In this document: positions 1-12,770 of the stretch, one piece after another
How positions within the stretch are numbered: position 1 is the stretch's first letter
Layout of the letters: the number at the start of each line of letters is the position of its first letter
Position numbers and translations under genes: made by a program
NCBI GenBank assembly: GCA_960531495.1
Contig: OY482850.1
Span: forward strand, 157,343 to 221,342
Length of the DNA stretch: 64,000 bases
Origin: Zeus faber
Lineage: Eukaryota > Chordata > Actinopteri > Zeiformes > Zeidae
Reading direction: 5' to 3'
The notes under the pieces: model-generated
Database searches by the model: none
The model's input: the letters and a program-made list of their open reading frames with translations, nothing else
Told to the model about the DNA's origin: nothing

Positions 1-170
1 CAGTTGATTAAATCAGTCGATTAAAATTTCCAGGAGGTTATTCTTTTCTTCCTATTCTTCCGCTAAATGAACTGGAGAAACGACAACGTCCTGGAGTGTT
101 TCGTAGGGCAGTGCGACTCTCCTGTTGAAGAGGGAGGAGAGGGTTTGAGGTGGATAGGTGGGAGGCCCAG

Positions 171-283
<113 letters not shown>

Positions 284-462
284 GGATTGTAGGAGGGGTT
301 CAGCAAGCACATGGGTTGATAGGATGGACACATTGGTGTGTAGATGACAGACAGAATGAGAGAGGCAGTGTGAGACGAGAGTGATAGACAGTATCTAATC
401 TGATGTGTGCAACACCTTCTTCTTCTCCTGTAAATGGAGTGATTGCTCTGATAATTAGAGCT

Positions 463-520
463 TGTGTGTGTGTAAGTGTGTGTGTGTGTTGAAGGGGGTT
501 GAGAGAGAGAGAGAGAGAGA
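463..520. repeat. Short (TG)n and (GA)n tracts
   Basis: A TG-rich tract at about 463-490 is followed by a pure GA tract at 501-520. The flanks show no gene. Confidence 0.85.
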
Positions 521-700
521 TTGTTGGAATATTTCTGTGGCATTTTTTTTCATCCTGTTTTCTCTCATGGGGGCTATTAACACTCTCTGACCCCTGTCGT
601 CATTATCCCCTCTAGACACACTTCCCTGGTTCCTCCTCATAGGTGACACTGTCTTGCACAGACACACTTGTCTTTTCAGTTCATATAATCATTTCAATGT

Positions 701-865
701 GGTCCAGTGGTGCAGTGCATTGCACTGCTGCCTCAAAGCAAGAAGATCCTGGGTTTGATTCCTGCCTGGGACAAGCCAGGATGGGCTAAATGCAGAGTCC
801 TCAATTTACCGGCCACCATCCAAAGCGTGTGATGATTAAAGATTGTTCTTCTTCTGTTCTGTTCT
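701..865 (+). mobile_element. SINE-A, internally deleted copy
   Basis: A tRNA-derived SINE (called SINE-A here). The head carries a box-A-like GGTGCAGTGCATTGCAC and a box-B-like GGTTTGATTCC (consensus GGTTCGANTCC). It then jumps directly to the tail shared with the longer copies (GGATGGG..AAATGCAGAG, then ..GATTAAAGATTGTTCTTCTT). About 240 bp of the body present in the full copies is missing. The pol III boxes are diverged, so it is probably inactive. Confidence 0.8.
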
Positions 866-1089
866 TCAATGGTTTTCATTCACACCTACAAACAAAGTTA
901 AAAGAACAAAAAAATGTTCCTCACAAATCTTAATCATTTCATTTATATATTTAATGACTGTGTACTCTATTTCGGGAAAAAAATTAAAAGAAAGAAAATA
1001 TTGTAAACATAAAGAAAATGCCAGCATTGCACAATGTCAGCATTAGTCAAAACAAATTGACCAGAGAAAAACTGGACTGAGAACTTCAT

Positions 1090-1672
1090 TACATTAAGCA
1101 GACGCTTTTATCCAAAGCGACTTACAATTGTTCAATCACTGACAGATGCAGCCATCAGGGGTTAAGTGTCTTGCTCAAGGACACTACAGCATGCTAGCAG
1201 GAGAAGAAAGAAACAGACTTTAATTGTCACACGACACTCCACAACACATGCTTGCACACACGATGGTGGCCGGTGAAATGGCTCCTCTGCTTTTGACCCA
1301 TCCTGGCTTGTCCTTCCTCCGGGGGCACAGCCAGGAGCAGTGGGCAGCATACGTGGACGCGCCCGGGGACCAGGTGATAAGTGTCCATTGCTGGTCAGAC
1401 GATGATGGGTGCATGTTTTTGGTGGGGGTCCTTACTGACGTGAGGTGGAGGAAACCCCATGTGAGCACGGGGAGAACATGCAAACTCCACACAGAAAGGC
1501 TCCTGTTTTGGAAGATAACCCGCCGGAGCACGGTGCAACAGCGCCCCAGGCGGGAATCGAACCCAGGACCTTCTTGCTGTGAGGCAGCAGTGCAATGCAC
1601 TGCGCCACCGTGCCACTGGAGCAGTAGATCACTAGACCACCAGCTCTACCGCCTGAGCTACCATCCCCACAA
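1090..1672 (-). mobile_element. SINE-B copy split by a SINE-A insertion
   Basis: Read on the minus strand, 1617-1672 is a tRNA-like head (GTAGCTCAGGCGGTAGAGC). 1090-1196 is the rest of the same SINE: CCTTGAGCAAGACACTTAACC, then the common teleost SINE end GTCGCTTTGGATAAAAGCG. A second copy at 56,882 is uninterrupted at the corresponding point. The gap between the two halves is occupied by SINE-A (1201-1616), so SINE-A is the younger insertion. Part of the SINE-B box-B region was lost at the junction. Confidence 0.8.
1201..1616 (-). mobile_element. SINE-A, near full-length copy
   Basis: On the minus strand it starts GTGGCACGGTGGCGCAGTGC. It has a box-B match GGTTCGATTCC, a body shared closely with the copies at 23.2, 23.8 and 30.2 kb, and a TTTCTTTCTTC-type tail preceded by an ATTAAAG signal. 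About 416 bp. The antisense strand is open for over 100 codons in several copies. This is a property of the SINE body and does not indicate a gene. Confidence 0.88.
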
Positions 1673-4600
1673 CTGAGGAGAGAACTGAGGTTAAAAATAA
1701 AGTTTGTTAAGTCGTTTTAACTCATTATAAAACTTTGAATCGTCTAAAATGCAGCTGGAAGAAATAAAATTGACAAAAGTGAAAGTGACATCTCAACTAA
1801 AAGAAACTCGTGGGTGAAATCTAGGGAAGACTTGAGGTACTTGCCACCGACAATGGATTTTGGAGCTGGGGCTGTCACGCAAAAATCCAAAGAATCACAG
1901 CCACGGTTCCCCCAGTAGAGCTCTGGTGATTAACAGGATGAGCCCCAAATCCATTAATGAGCAGGGACACATGAGTGCTCATCCAGACAGAATTCCTCTA
2001 TGTGCCGAGTTATTCTTGCACTAGCAAGACTTGTGAAGTCAAGAGACTGAATAGACCGGCTTGCTATCAGTCAGGTGAGGTCAGTCACTATACCATAGAC
2101 TGGAAGACATGAGCTTGAGGTGGGTGATCTGGAAGGTCGGAGTCCTTAGCGTCAGTGGCTGGTTGCTGCATTATCTGGATTTGTCTACTTTTGGACTTGG
2201 AAAGTACAAATTAAGACAAAAGGGTCAGCCTCTGTGATTCAACATGGGGCAGAAGTGAAGAGTAATATTTTCTGACAGGTTGTAAGACAAGAGAAAACTC
2301 CTCCAAAGGATGAGGGTGATCCCTCACTGGCATTTTTTCCTTTTGGACAGTGGCCTCAATACAGCAACAAAGAGGTGATATGATATTGGAACATGAGGCA
2401 TCGGGCTTCTGGCGACTAGAGATATTTGTTTTGGAAACAAAATAGATGGGTGAGAGTCACAGCGCCGCAGAACATTTCTCAAAGACTCAAAGCAAAGTCA
2501 CGGATGTGTATGACACATTTGACTATTAGTCTACCCTGTTAAATCATTCACTTTGTGAAGGAAAACACTGAATATGTTTTATTTTCATCTTAAATAAATC
2601 TGTGTTTAAGTTGTTTATTGATTTGTTTGTTTACATTTTTTACTTTATAGGCCGAGTTGAATAGGCTGTGTTGTATTCAAATCAGCCATCTGGCATCATA
2701 TGCAGCTGTCTTAATGTATTTATTGAGTTCAAATCCTAAAAAAAAAGACATATGCCTCTGACTATATTTTTATTCTTCTTCATTTCTTTCGGCTGCTCCG
2801 GTTATGTATTTTCCTATTGCCAGAAAGTCTATGAATCTACAAAAAAAAACAACAACAACCAACTATTCAAATATTCATATTAAACTGCCGGCTAACAAGG
2901 TTAGGCCATTGGTTTAAAGTCACTGCTAAATTGATGTACGACCACGGTACAATTTAAATCTGATCCTTTTCAGTTGGTGCACTGGAACCTGGAGTATTGA
3001 ACTTTGGTGGTGCTGGTCAGCGAAGGGTTTCTGGTTCAAAGTCCAGCTCTGTCGGGAGCTGACCGTAAAGTCCCTTCCAGACCTACCGCTGTTATGTTTG
3101 CAATGTAAAAATGTGAATATTGGAAAAAAAACAATCCAATACATTTGAGAAATGTGTTCCTTTGGAGCATTGGTTGTGCACGTCCTCAGAAATTAATGCT
3201 ACATGTCCTCAAGATGCAAATCAACACATGACCAGTGAGGGCAGTATACTGTATCAGGATGTGGCAGACTTTGAACTAACTATAACAATGGCAGAACATT
3301 TTAAAGAGAAACTTGTATTGCCTGTCCGCAATTACTCGCATTTACAGAGATAAATGTTCTTGTGAGAGATCGATATCATTTACAAGTCCCCATGGAAACC
3401 TGCAAAAATAAAATGGAAACAGGTCTGAGACCACTATGTACGAGCATTGAGGGAGATGCTGGATAAATGGAGCAGGGACAGTGCCGTTGTCTGTGTTTTG
3501 TCAGTCGTTCTCAAGATCTCTTCTTCTCAAGAATATATTCTGGTGTCAGACACAGATTTGGCCCTCGCCCCCCCTAGTGGATATACTTTTTAATGCTCCA
3601 GGCACATGCAAAGTACACAGGCAAGTATGTGGACTATGACGCACACATCACAGCTGCTCGTTTAAGCGTACGCGTTGTTAAAATTAAGTATAATGAGGGC
3701 TTCAGACATCTTCACTAATGCAGTTTGTCCATGTTTATGTTATTTATCATGTCATGATTTTGAGACTGGTTTCACATTAAATAATTCTACAGTTTTTGTG
3801 ACTGATGAATCTACAGTTTGGGATTTGACTGTTTGTTCTCTTTGGAACACTGGTGGCATTACAATGCTGTCATCCAATCACAAATGGAGCGCTCTAAATA
3901 AAGGTATGAACGCACCCAAGACTCATTGATATCTTGCTCAGGCCACATTCAGAAGTGGTCAGGGACGTATGTGGCCAGATTTTTGTAGTAGTCGGAACAC
4001 ACATATCACCGCACAACTCAATTACATAAGCAGATACAAATTACCAGGTCTGGAAAGAGTCTCCATTTGTTGGCTCAACTGTTATTTGTCAATCAAGCTA
4101 AGACTGACCATTACAACTGTGTTTGTAGTTGTGCGCCTCCTTTTTCATGCACTCCAGATAGTCAAAGATGAATTCGCCGAATTCGGCGTTCGGAGAGGTC
4201 CAATCTGGCCTGCAGAATGATTTAGGGCAAAATAAAAAAGAAAGTAAAAACAAAACACAAAAAACGAATTGATTAAAGTCATTAAATTATTCACATTCAC
4301 ATCAATTTATTGTCTTTATGTGTACAACAAGTACACAGTTGAAGTCTCTAAGATATTACAGTCAATCTAGTCAATCAGAGTTTCCGTACATATACAGTGT
4401 GCAAATAAGGAAAAAATTGCTTATAGCTCTGGCTGAAACAAAGAAAATATGTTATTTTATATATACTAGCCATTTAAATAATTATGCCTGACTTGGCAAT
4501 AATTATGAATGTTATTCTTTGGTCATACAGCCTTTTTAATCTCTGACCAGCCAACAGAAGCAGTAAATTCCACTAATGACTTTACAATGGTCTTTAATTC

Positions 4601-4740
4601 TCCATTTTCGAGAGGAGGAAATGTCAGGGCCAATGAAAAGGTTAATGGGACTTTCACCCACTAATAAACACGCCTTGATCAAAAGAACAGAGCAATTAAA
4701 GAGCAATCCCTTACTCAGTGGACACACAAATATAGTTTGT
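1673..4740. other. No gene recognised
   Basis: AT-rich, unique-looking sequence. Open frames here are short (84 codons or fewer) and match no family I recognise. No splice-supported exon, RNA gene or clear repeat boundary is visible. Old, decayed transposon sequence is likely but cannot be assigned by eye. Confidence 0.6.

Positions 4741-4745
<5 letters not shown>

Positions 4746-4774
<29 letters not shown>
4746..4774. repeat. (AT)n microsatellite
   Basis: A run of alternating AT with one C interruption just after it. The surrounding sequence is AT-rich and non-coding. Confidence 0.9.
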
Positions 4775-4781
<7 letters not shown>

Positions 4782-4789
4782 TAATGGTG

Positions 4790-6330
4790 GCAGCAGCAAC
4801 ATTGGCCAGTTACTGCAGGGTTCACATCATGAATAAAATCCACCAATTCATATTGTAAAGTATTCCATGTATGCGTGACATTTTAACATGCCATGTAACC
4901 AAAGTCAAAATCCCCTATGTGTTCTTCCAGATTTTTAAAGCCCAGTTATCGTGGAGTTTTTTTTAAATTATCGAGCTGCTCAGTCACCCCCACAAGAAGA
5001 GTTATTACAGATTTGCACCGTTTCAGAATGAAATAAACATATTACCATCCACTTCTTAGTATCCTATCTTGATTTGCTTTATAACATATATCATAATTAT
5101 TATAATATAATAGTGCATACACACTCATGCTTATCAACACACACCACAGATATGCAGGACAGTATCTAATTTAAATGTTTCAATTTGGAATGGAATTTAT
5201 TATGTCAATAAAAGGGTTCATTCAAAAAGGAAAAAGACAGCCATTTTGAGCATGTAAACATTACAACAATGAAAAATCATCTTGTAAAAGGCTTACTGGT
5301 TGGAAGAAGTGTAGTGGTTGTAAAAATTTATTTTGTGGTCGATCCTTCAACTTCTGACGTCTCCTGCTGGACAACCACAGATTATATTGGATACTTGATC
5401 TCTCTAGGATCAGACTTTAATTAAAGTGCTGTCAGCATCTCATGCACCTAATAATGCTATGTATGTCTATTCAGTTTGGCTTCTAATGAATAAAAGACAC
5501 AAGAAGATGATTTACAAGCTGTTGCCATTATTATTTATGGAAGATCCAGGCAGAGATAAGCTCTTTATTGTCCGTTTTCCTATGAACTTTATATTGATTC
5601 AATAGCCTACAAGCCATGAACATTGACCTGCAGTGATACCTTTTGGTAAAATACTAAGTTAAAACAGCTTTTGCTTGTTTGTCAATAAGTGGTCAATATA
5701 GATAGTAGGCCGAACGCCGGCCTAATTCAACAAAACATGGGTGCCCACTTGGTTGCTGGTTGTAGCTCCGCCCTCTGCAGCATGATGAAACCATTTGAAA
5801 TAAATTGTTATGGTTACTTTGTGTGACCGTAACTTTACTTTTTTTTTTTACCTGTGCAGTCAGCAGGCAGGGCATATACAATGGCGGGTAATGGTAGGCC
5901 ATTGCATCCAAGACAGAGTTCATTTGCAAGTGTAACTTGCAGATTAAATCTGTCCTTTGGATGACCTGTGGAATGACAAGAGCACAGCATTCCTGCTATA
6001 CACACACTCTTCAGAGGACGATCTTACCATGTTTTCATCAGCTAAACAACTCATCATCATTCCTTCTCCAAGAGGGGGATAATCACAACAAGTGGAACAT
6101 GGAAACAAATGACAACATAGGTATTTGACAAAATATGTATGTATAAGTCCAACAATATGCAAAAAATATAGGCTGCAGCCCAACACCACCTGGAGTGCGA
6201 AGGTGTGGTCTAAGGATGCTTAGGTGTATTTCCAGATCAGAGAGTGGGACCTGTTCCTGAAGGACCACAGTCAGGAAATTGAGGGTCTGGCTCTATCATG
6301 GCTACTGTTGGCAGCTAGCTCACCACTATC
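4790..6330. other. No gene recognised
   Basis: AT-rich intergenic sequence. The only frames are 81 codons or shorter, with no recognisable motif. Nothing else is supported. Confidence 0.6.
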
Positions 6331-6332
6331 CG

Positions 6333-7100
6333 GCATTGGTGGGAAAAAGTACAGGAAAGCCGCACTTGAGTAAAAGTAGAGATATCTTACTAAAAACTTC
6401 TCTGGTAATAGTCACTCATCTTTTGTTCAGATTTTATTCTGGCTGCCAATATTTTGTTTTTCGGTAAGAATTAGAGGCACTTAATTCGGTAAGATGCATT
6501 TTTCACTCTGACATAAAACATTTGTTGTAAATATAGCCACAGGTCTCCATCAGTCGTAGCAGGTGCAGGTGGGGCAGCATCACTGCTGGAGGAGGCCGTT
6601 GCTGTGGTCATCGCTCTCCAACACACTGTTCTACTTGTTGCTTTTTGGGACATAGGTGTGCTTGTTCAGTAGCAATGCTGCAAAAATGAAACTTAACGCT
6701 GGAAGGGTTGCCAGGTCTCCATGAAAAATCCAGACATCCCCCAACCTGTGGACAAAATAAGCAACTTATTTTAACCTCTTAAAAAGTATAGCAATTCCGT
6801 GGGGAACCAACAGACCTGGCAACTCTGAATAGGGCTTAAGAGTGTTTGTTTACACTTAGCTTGCTTGCTGGATATGACCTTTGATTCACAACATGATCCT
6901 TGTGGTAACTGGCTTTCGCTAACATCATTGGCTACAAGTTTTCTTCAGATTTTATTTTGTGGCGAGAAACAAAGGTGTTCAGGAGAAATTTATTCAAGTA
7001 AAAGCCTACTTTTTTGGGGCTAAATATGGAAAAATAAAAATAAAAGTAGACAGAAATATTATAACACAAGTAAAGTACACATACTCAAGTACAATAAAAA
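6333..7100. mobile_element. Degraded hAT-like transposon relic (tentative)
   Basis: The left side has a teleost hAT-terminus-like stretch (ATTGGTGGGAAAAAGTACAGG followed by CTTGAGTAAAAGTAGAGAT). The right side has a related inverted stretch (AAGTAAAGTACACATACTC). In between, the minus strand at 6471-6653 has an open frame beginning MSQKATSRTVCWRAM, which could be a transposase N-terminal scrap. No full transposase remains. The boundaries and superfamily are inferred from memory of common fish repeats and are uncertain. Confidence 0.4.
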
Positions 7101-7280
7101 AGTATTGCCCTTCCAGCGGCATTGCTCTTGACTTCCTCTTCATTCTTTGCTTTGTCAAAAAAGATTTTGCAATAATGTCGCTTCTCTGAAAGGTATTTTG
7201 CTTTTTATCTAGCAGCAGGCTTGGATTACAATATTCCATCATTCCTCTTCACAACTCTAATCCAAAGTAGGCCAGTTAGA

Positions 7281-8086
7281 CTAGTGTTTCCCAACATTTT
7301 TTTACATTCACATTTAAATAATCCCACCGCACACCATTATCCCATCAACCACAAAAAAACGCTCTCACTGTGCTTGTTATTACGGACTACTAATAGTTCT
7401 CACATTCAGCGTTAAACCTGAGATTATTGTGATGAACACGGAATTGCAATTCTGGCTTGAGCTGATCAATTAGATGAGTTAGTACAGTCTTGCAATTTTG
7501 ACCTTTAAGACAAAAGCAAATTCACATTATTTATGCATTTTCAGTGTGACAAGACAATTCCCAGAGAAGTAGTGAAAAGTGAGTGGCACTGCGTGCCTGT
7601 TGTGTATGTATTATGCGTATTATTATAATTATATTATCAGCAGTAAATTAGAAAAAAAAATAAAAAATAGAAACAATAAACACTAAACTTATGAACTAAT
7701 CCAACTACATTTATAAACAAACTTAATTATTTAACAGACTTCAAATGGGAATTAAATGAAAAACAAATGGTTGAAAACAAAGCCAAATATTAAATTTAAC
7801 CCCAAAACACGAGAGTGCTGCTTTCAGAAGTGCATCGTAGACGGAATGAAGATGGACCCAGTGTGAATTGATGAATCGACAAATGCGTGACGGACTTCTG
7901 ACATAACACTGATGTGACGCTCTTGGTGTGAATTGGGGGTGAGGATGGTGCCTGTGTAAACAGCAGTGCCAAAAGAGGCAGGGCGCCGAAGTGAAGCGGG
8001 GCATTGCAGTGTGTTTCAAGGGTGAGTTGAAGAGACAACCTACATTTTTTGGCGGGGTCGCGGCTCAAAATGGTTGAAAACCACTG
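7281..8086. mobile_element. Non-autonomous hAT-like element (MITE)
   Basis: The right end is ATGGTTGAAAACCACTG, i.e. CAGTGGTTTTCAACC on the other strand, a typical hAT terminus. The left end CTAGTGTTTCCCAAC is a diverged inverted partner. The interior has no transposase frame. An 8-bp target duplication is not visible, which fits an old insertion. Confidence 0.5.
7838..7945 (+). repeat. Interspersed repeat motif, copy 1 (GTGTGAATTG family)
   Basis: Contains GTGTGAATTGATGAATCGAC and TGACGCTCTTGGTGTGAATTG. A close inverted match lies at 15,108-15,150, and a related direct match at 20,815-20,895. The three copies show a dispersed family, probably a MITE end. Its limits cannot be set from one window. 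Confidence 0.55.
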
Positions 8087-8091
8087 GCATA

Positions 8092-8478
8092 ATAGATTGT
8101 TCCTGCACCAGAGTCCACCAGAGCAGTAGATCGCTGCTTCCTGCTTTAAAGAAGATTCTACGTTAAGTAGAAAACTAGACAAACACTTAAATATAGAATA
8201 TATGGTATATGGTGGAGGACAGGAGGTGGGTTACATTAGACAGGTTAGGTTGGAGTTGGTTTGATGAGACAATCCTTTCAAACTTTCTTTATCATTCCCT
8301 TGAGTATGTGTTTCACTTAAATTGATGTGATTATCCTCCTCTTAAACAGGAAATAATGCTCAATTATAAATAACAATACAATAAAGTAGACCTCCAATGG
8401 TGATTGGTGGACCCCCAAAAAGTGTGAGAAAAGAAAATACCATCAAGAACCTCCTGATGGCAGAGAAGCTCATACCAC
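8092..8478. other. No gene recognised
   Basis: Short AT-rich spacer between the hAT-like element and the LINE fragment. No frame or repeat can be assigned. Confidence 0.6.
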
Positions 8479-8479
8479 A

Positions 8480-9010
8480 ACATCGTGGCTTGGATAGCCA
8501 ACTACCTCACAGGCAAGCAACAGTAAATCTATAAGGGCAGCCTCTCAAACGTGGTGATCAGCAACACCCGCTCACCCAAGGGAATTCTCCTGTCACTATT
8601 TTTGTTCACCCTCTCCATCTCTGTCTTCCACTTCAACTCTGCACCACCACCTTCAGCATTTGTAAGAGGCTACTGTAGATGTTTAACCAGTCAGTTATAT
8701 CAGTGCACTCATCTTCGCCATTGTGTGCTGCATCTGGCTTTGTTTCAAGGTTGGTGATGCCAACACATTCATCAAGCAGGTGAGGAAGGCCAGCTCCATT
8801 GTTGGGATTGAACTGGGCAGTCTAGATGTAGTAACAGAGAGGAGGATGAGGAGAAAGATCAACACCATCTGGGAAAACGCCTCTCCTCCTCTATGAAAAA
8901 CATTGTCAGCCACAGGCCATAACATACAGGCACAGGCCATACCGGAGCGTCTCAGACATTTCCCTTTGCCAGTGGCCATCCAACTGGTCTACACCACCTG
9001 TGACCCCTGG
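8480..9010 (+). pseudogene. Rex1/Babar-type LINE reverse-transcriptase fragment
   Basis: The plus strand encodes a decayed non-LTR RT: AWIANYLTGKQQ, then NVVISNTRSPKGILLSLFLF (normally NTGAPQGTVLSPFLF, motif B), then HFNSAPP. The catalytic FSDD/YADD segment is missing, and the C-terminal region resumes at about 8740 with IKQVRKASSIVGIELGSLD and ERRMRRKINTIWENASPPL. Several frameshifts and an internal deletion separate the pieces. The match is to the Rex1/Babar group of the CR1 side of LINEs, from memory. It cannot be functional. Confidence 0.65.
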
Positions 9011-9254
9011 AGTTTACGTTCTGTTGTACACAAAAACACAATAACTTAGATTATTATGATGGTCACAATTGGAAATAAAACTATCTGTAACAAAATACAA
9101 ATCAAATAAACCACTCACATAAACCTATTTTTCGAATGGATTTTCTCATAGACTGTTTGAAATATTGATGTATAGTCTGTAATGTCACCCGGCAGTTTTG
9201 AGTTGAAGCCTCGAGTTTGGCTTTACCAAGCACCAGTGAGCCATGCCACTTTTT

Positions 9255-9440
9255 TGCCCATCCATCCATCTTTACCCAGTCATCCCTATTGAGCTTTGGT
9301 GGCTGCTGGAGACTGTCAGTTGACTACAGGTGTAGGGCATGAAGATGGCATCACAGTGTCAAACACCATTCACACTTCTGGGTAATTCGGGACTCCAATT
9401 AGCTTAACCTGCATGTCTTTGCAGGTTGGAGGGAAGTGGA
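9255..9440 (+). repeat. Old interspersed fish repeat (tentative)
   Basis: CCATCCATCCATC..ACCCAGTCATCC, then CACTTCTGGGTAATTCGGGACTCCAATTAGCTTAACCTGCATGTCTTTGCAGGTTGG in pieces. This resembles a repeat found in many fish genomes that ends CCTGCATGTCTTTGGA. No coding capacity. The family name is not certain. Confidence 0.45.
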
Positions 9441-9930
9441 ACAGCAGGAGCGTCATTAAACATAAAGTGCAAAACATTTTTATATTAATATTTATCTAGA
9501 GATTTATTAACTGGTTAAGGTTTTTTTTTCATTATCCATTTCTTCAACTAACTTGATATAAGCAAAAGCCTGTTTTTGTTCTCAATTCTGAAAGAAGAGA
9601 TTTCAAGACATCTTTCCCTATTTAAATACATTTTAGAGGACTCTAAGCTTTCCTTTTTTTTCCAATACTACGGTATAACATTGTATGACTTTCTTTGAAT
9701 GAATCTTGCGAAGTTAAATTGTCCCACCCATTGTTAGATAATTCAGATGCAGTGTGTTGGTGTGTGGGTGGGTGCAGGGACAGACTGCACTGTGTTTAGT
9801 TGGAACAAATACGCATAAAACAAACATGTTAAAGTGGTGTGAGAGTATATGTATTCCACTGGGTACGGTGAGCCTGGGGTGCTAAGTTAGCACTTGACTG
9901 CTCTTATGCTTTCACAGCAGATGGTGAGTG
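9441..9930. other. No gene recognised
   Basis: AT-rich spacer. The segment around 9598 (GATTTCAAGACATCTTTCC) has a short match at about 21,545, so both may be scraps of one repeat family. Confidence 0.5.
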
Positions 9931-9931
9931 G

Positions 9932-10120
<189 letters not shown>

Positions 10121-10129
10121 AAGTGAAGT

Positions 10130-12770
10130 GCAGTCGGGGTATGCAGAGGAGCCACTACCTGGCCATTGCAATGAAAAACATAAATGGGGTTAGCGTGATA
10201 TTTATGCTAAAAAAATGCGTCTAATAAACTTTCTACTTTCTGTATAGATATGATTGATGCTTACATTTGCAGTAGCACTATAAATAACCACTATTATTCA
10301 TTGGCAAGGGCAGTGCTCATTATTTTCAGTGGGTTGCCCTTGGAGTGGGCATCTAAAACATCATAAGAGGCAGGGCTTTGTAGTGAGTTGTCGCATTGCA
10401 AGGGTGTCATACTGGCTTTAATCGTTTAATAGTATCTCTAAGAGAAAATACTATTTTCGACACAAGAGTAACTTATCTTTAATTGCCACCATTAATACAA
10501 AACACAACTGAAATAAAGGCACGCTGAATCATTTTCATGAATTTATCATATGTATGATGAATAAAAACACAAGTATGAAGAACTAATGAAATGACACTGT
10601 AATGAAATAAGACTGTAAGACACTACTAACATTTCAGTAAAAGTGGATGTCCTCAGGTTATATAAATGGTAACAGTTGAAACAGTATATATACAGTATAT
10701 TTATTTAATCCTTATTCAAGTTGCAGTTTAAGTTGTGCTCTGATCTGATAAATGCATCTGCTCTTTGTCTGCTCATGGCTGGCTTCACCTGTAGGTGTAC
10801 AGCTGCATTCCGGGATAAGTTTAGTGTAGACGTCATCCTTGAAGGTTTTAGGGATAATTAAGTATTCTTCTGAAAGAACATGGGTGTGATTTTTTTATTA
10901 TCTGGGATCTGTATGTAAACCATGTATGATTTAACTTTAATGTGTGTGAGTAGCAGCCATTTGAAAAACTTTTCCATCATTGGTAGGGGGGGTGGACTTA
11001 GGTTAAAGCTGTTTCTAATGTTCAATATAAAGGACATAATGGGTAATAGAGCAGTAGCGTAACTACCATTGAAAGATTGCATAGAGCTGCAAAATGCTGT
11101 GTGCACTTGTGCACGGAGAGGGGAGGGTCCAGAAAATCATCGCACCCACATCGTCCTACCACCATCATGATACGCTACTGTAACAGAGGTTTTGTTACTA
11201 TTATTGGTCTATGATTACAGTAAATCTTTAAGTTGTTTTTTTTATTTTTTATTTTGTTGTTTGTTTTTGTTTGTCTTTTTGGCTCTCTTTATAGGTGAAT
11301 GTTAATGTTTTACAAGTTGTCTATAGCTTGCTGCAATCACAAGAGAATCTCACAGCCTCAGAGTCTTATTCCTTTTGTTTTCTCTCAGAAATTAGGCTGG
11401 TGAGAAACTTTCAAGGAACCTTATTCTACACCTAATTATTATTCAACATATTGTAAAAGTGTGATTAAAGCACATTAATTCAAGTTTTAGTTATATACAT
11501 AAATTTAAGTGCACTAGCTTGCTAGAGAAAGCTTTCATGTGATCCTTAAATTTCATGTTATCCTTAACCTTCTTCTCCACCATCACTGAATCAAGAACCG
11601 CAGCAAAATTATTGTCCGCCCTGACCTCTGCAAGTTATTTCTCAGTCATATCCATGATTCCTGTATCAACTGCGCTTTTTCCTCCTGCTTCCGAAAACAG
11701 GCCACACTACTTTCACTCCGGTCCACATTTCCTCCTCATACTGCTGACATCATCTGCAACTCCTTTTTCTGGCTGGACCCCTCGTTACGAATATGAGTGT
11801 TGCGGACAAAGGGGCGTTGTCAAACACCAGCTGCAGACGACAGCGCGGTTCTCTTTCTCGCGGCCACCAAGCTGCTTAGAGTTGGACCAATCAGCGCCGC
11901 GTGGGCGTGCTGTTGTCCAGAGCCGGTGCTCGACCACGCCCCACAGTAATTAATTTCACAAACTTTTCCAATCTATCCCTTTGATATCGCGTTATCTGAC
12001 CTTATCTGACCTCTAAGAGTTGTCTTAAATTACTCTTAAACAGCCTATAGCCATCGGAAGTATCGAGGCGTTTTTCCAGTGGGCTGCTGGACAACTGGCC
12101 CAATGCAACACAGAATATTGTGGCGTTTGGCAGGGAGCCAGTTGATAGTTCCGTTGATAGCTTATGTTTTCTTTTTCTATATCATATTTTACATTGGAAA
12201 TTATATTTTCACTCACAAACTAGTTTGTGTATCACGTCATCAAAATTAAAAATGGGTAACAAACCAGGTGGGAAACGTAAAGGTGGTGCTGAAAAGCTGA
12301 GGGAAAAGTAGCAAGATGTTTAAAATCGACAAATTGTTTGTTTGGTGCTGCTGGCAGCAGCTCCACCACCACCAGTAGAGATAGCAGTCTGATGGATGGT
12401 GTGAGTGGTGAGTGAGTGAGTGGATGGTGGGTTCGGAATTTATTGCATCAATTATCTATGAAAATAAAATCACAGAGGTATTAAAATAAAATCACACATG
12501 CATGGTTTGTACGAATACAAGGCTTGTATGTTACATGTACACTATATTTTGTTTAATTCAAGGGCTCAAGTGACAGAATTACTTGAGGAAAGCCAGTTTC
12601 GTCTTTTAAATGTATTTTGTTGGCTTGTGGCCGCCACACACCCATGCCAAACTGCTACATACCCACACAAAATGGCCAGCAGTCGAATAGTCATGAAGTT
12701 TGAAGCCTATTGGCGAAGGTTAGCAATGAACTGTAAAAGATTACCACATAAAAGGTATTATCACTTTGAA
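10130..12770. other. No gene recognised
   Basis: Mostly AT-rich intergenic sequence. A 132-codon frame at 11,555-11,953 (+) has no recognisable domain and is followed by a GC-richer patch (11,760-11,950). At 12,250-12,310 the plus strand reads GNKPGGKRKGGAEKLREK, which resembles the basic N terminus of ZMYM1-like/hAT transposases, but nothing follows it in frame. None of these is called as a gene. Confidence 0.5.

Noticed and set aside
701..760. tRNA genes at SINE heads (701, 1580, 24,150, 30,190, 56,890)
   Set aside because: Box A and B words are present, but no clover-leaf is completed and a SINE body follows.
1224..1676. SINE-A antisense ORF as a protein-coding gene
   Set aside because: The same frame recurs in independent SINE insertions and runs antisense through the tRNA-derived head.
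11555..11953. 132-codon ORF as a host gene
   Set aside because: No motif, no splice context, ordinary length for chance in a GC-richer patch.
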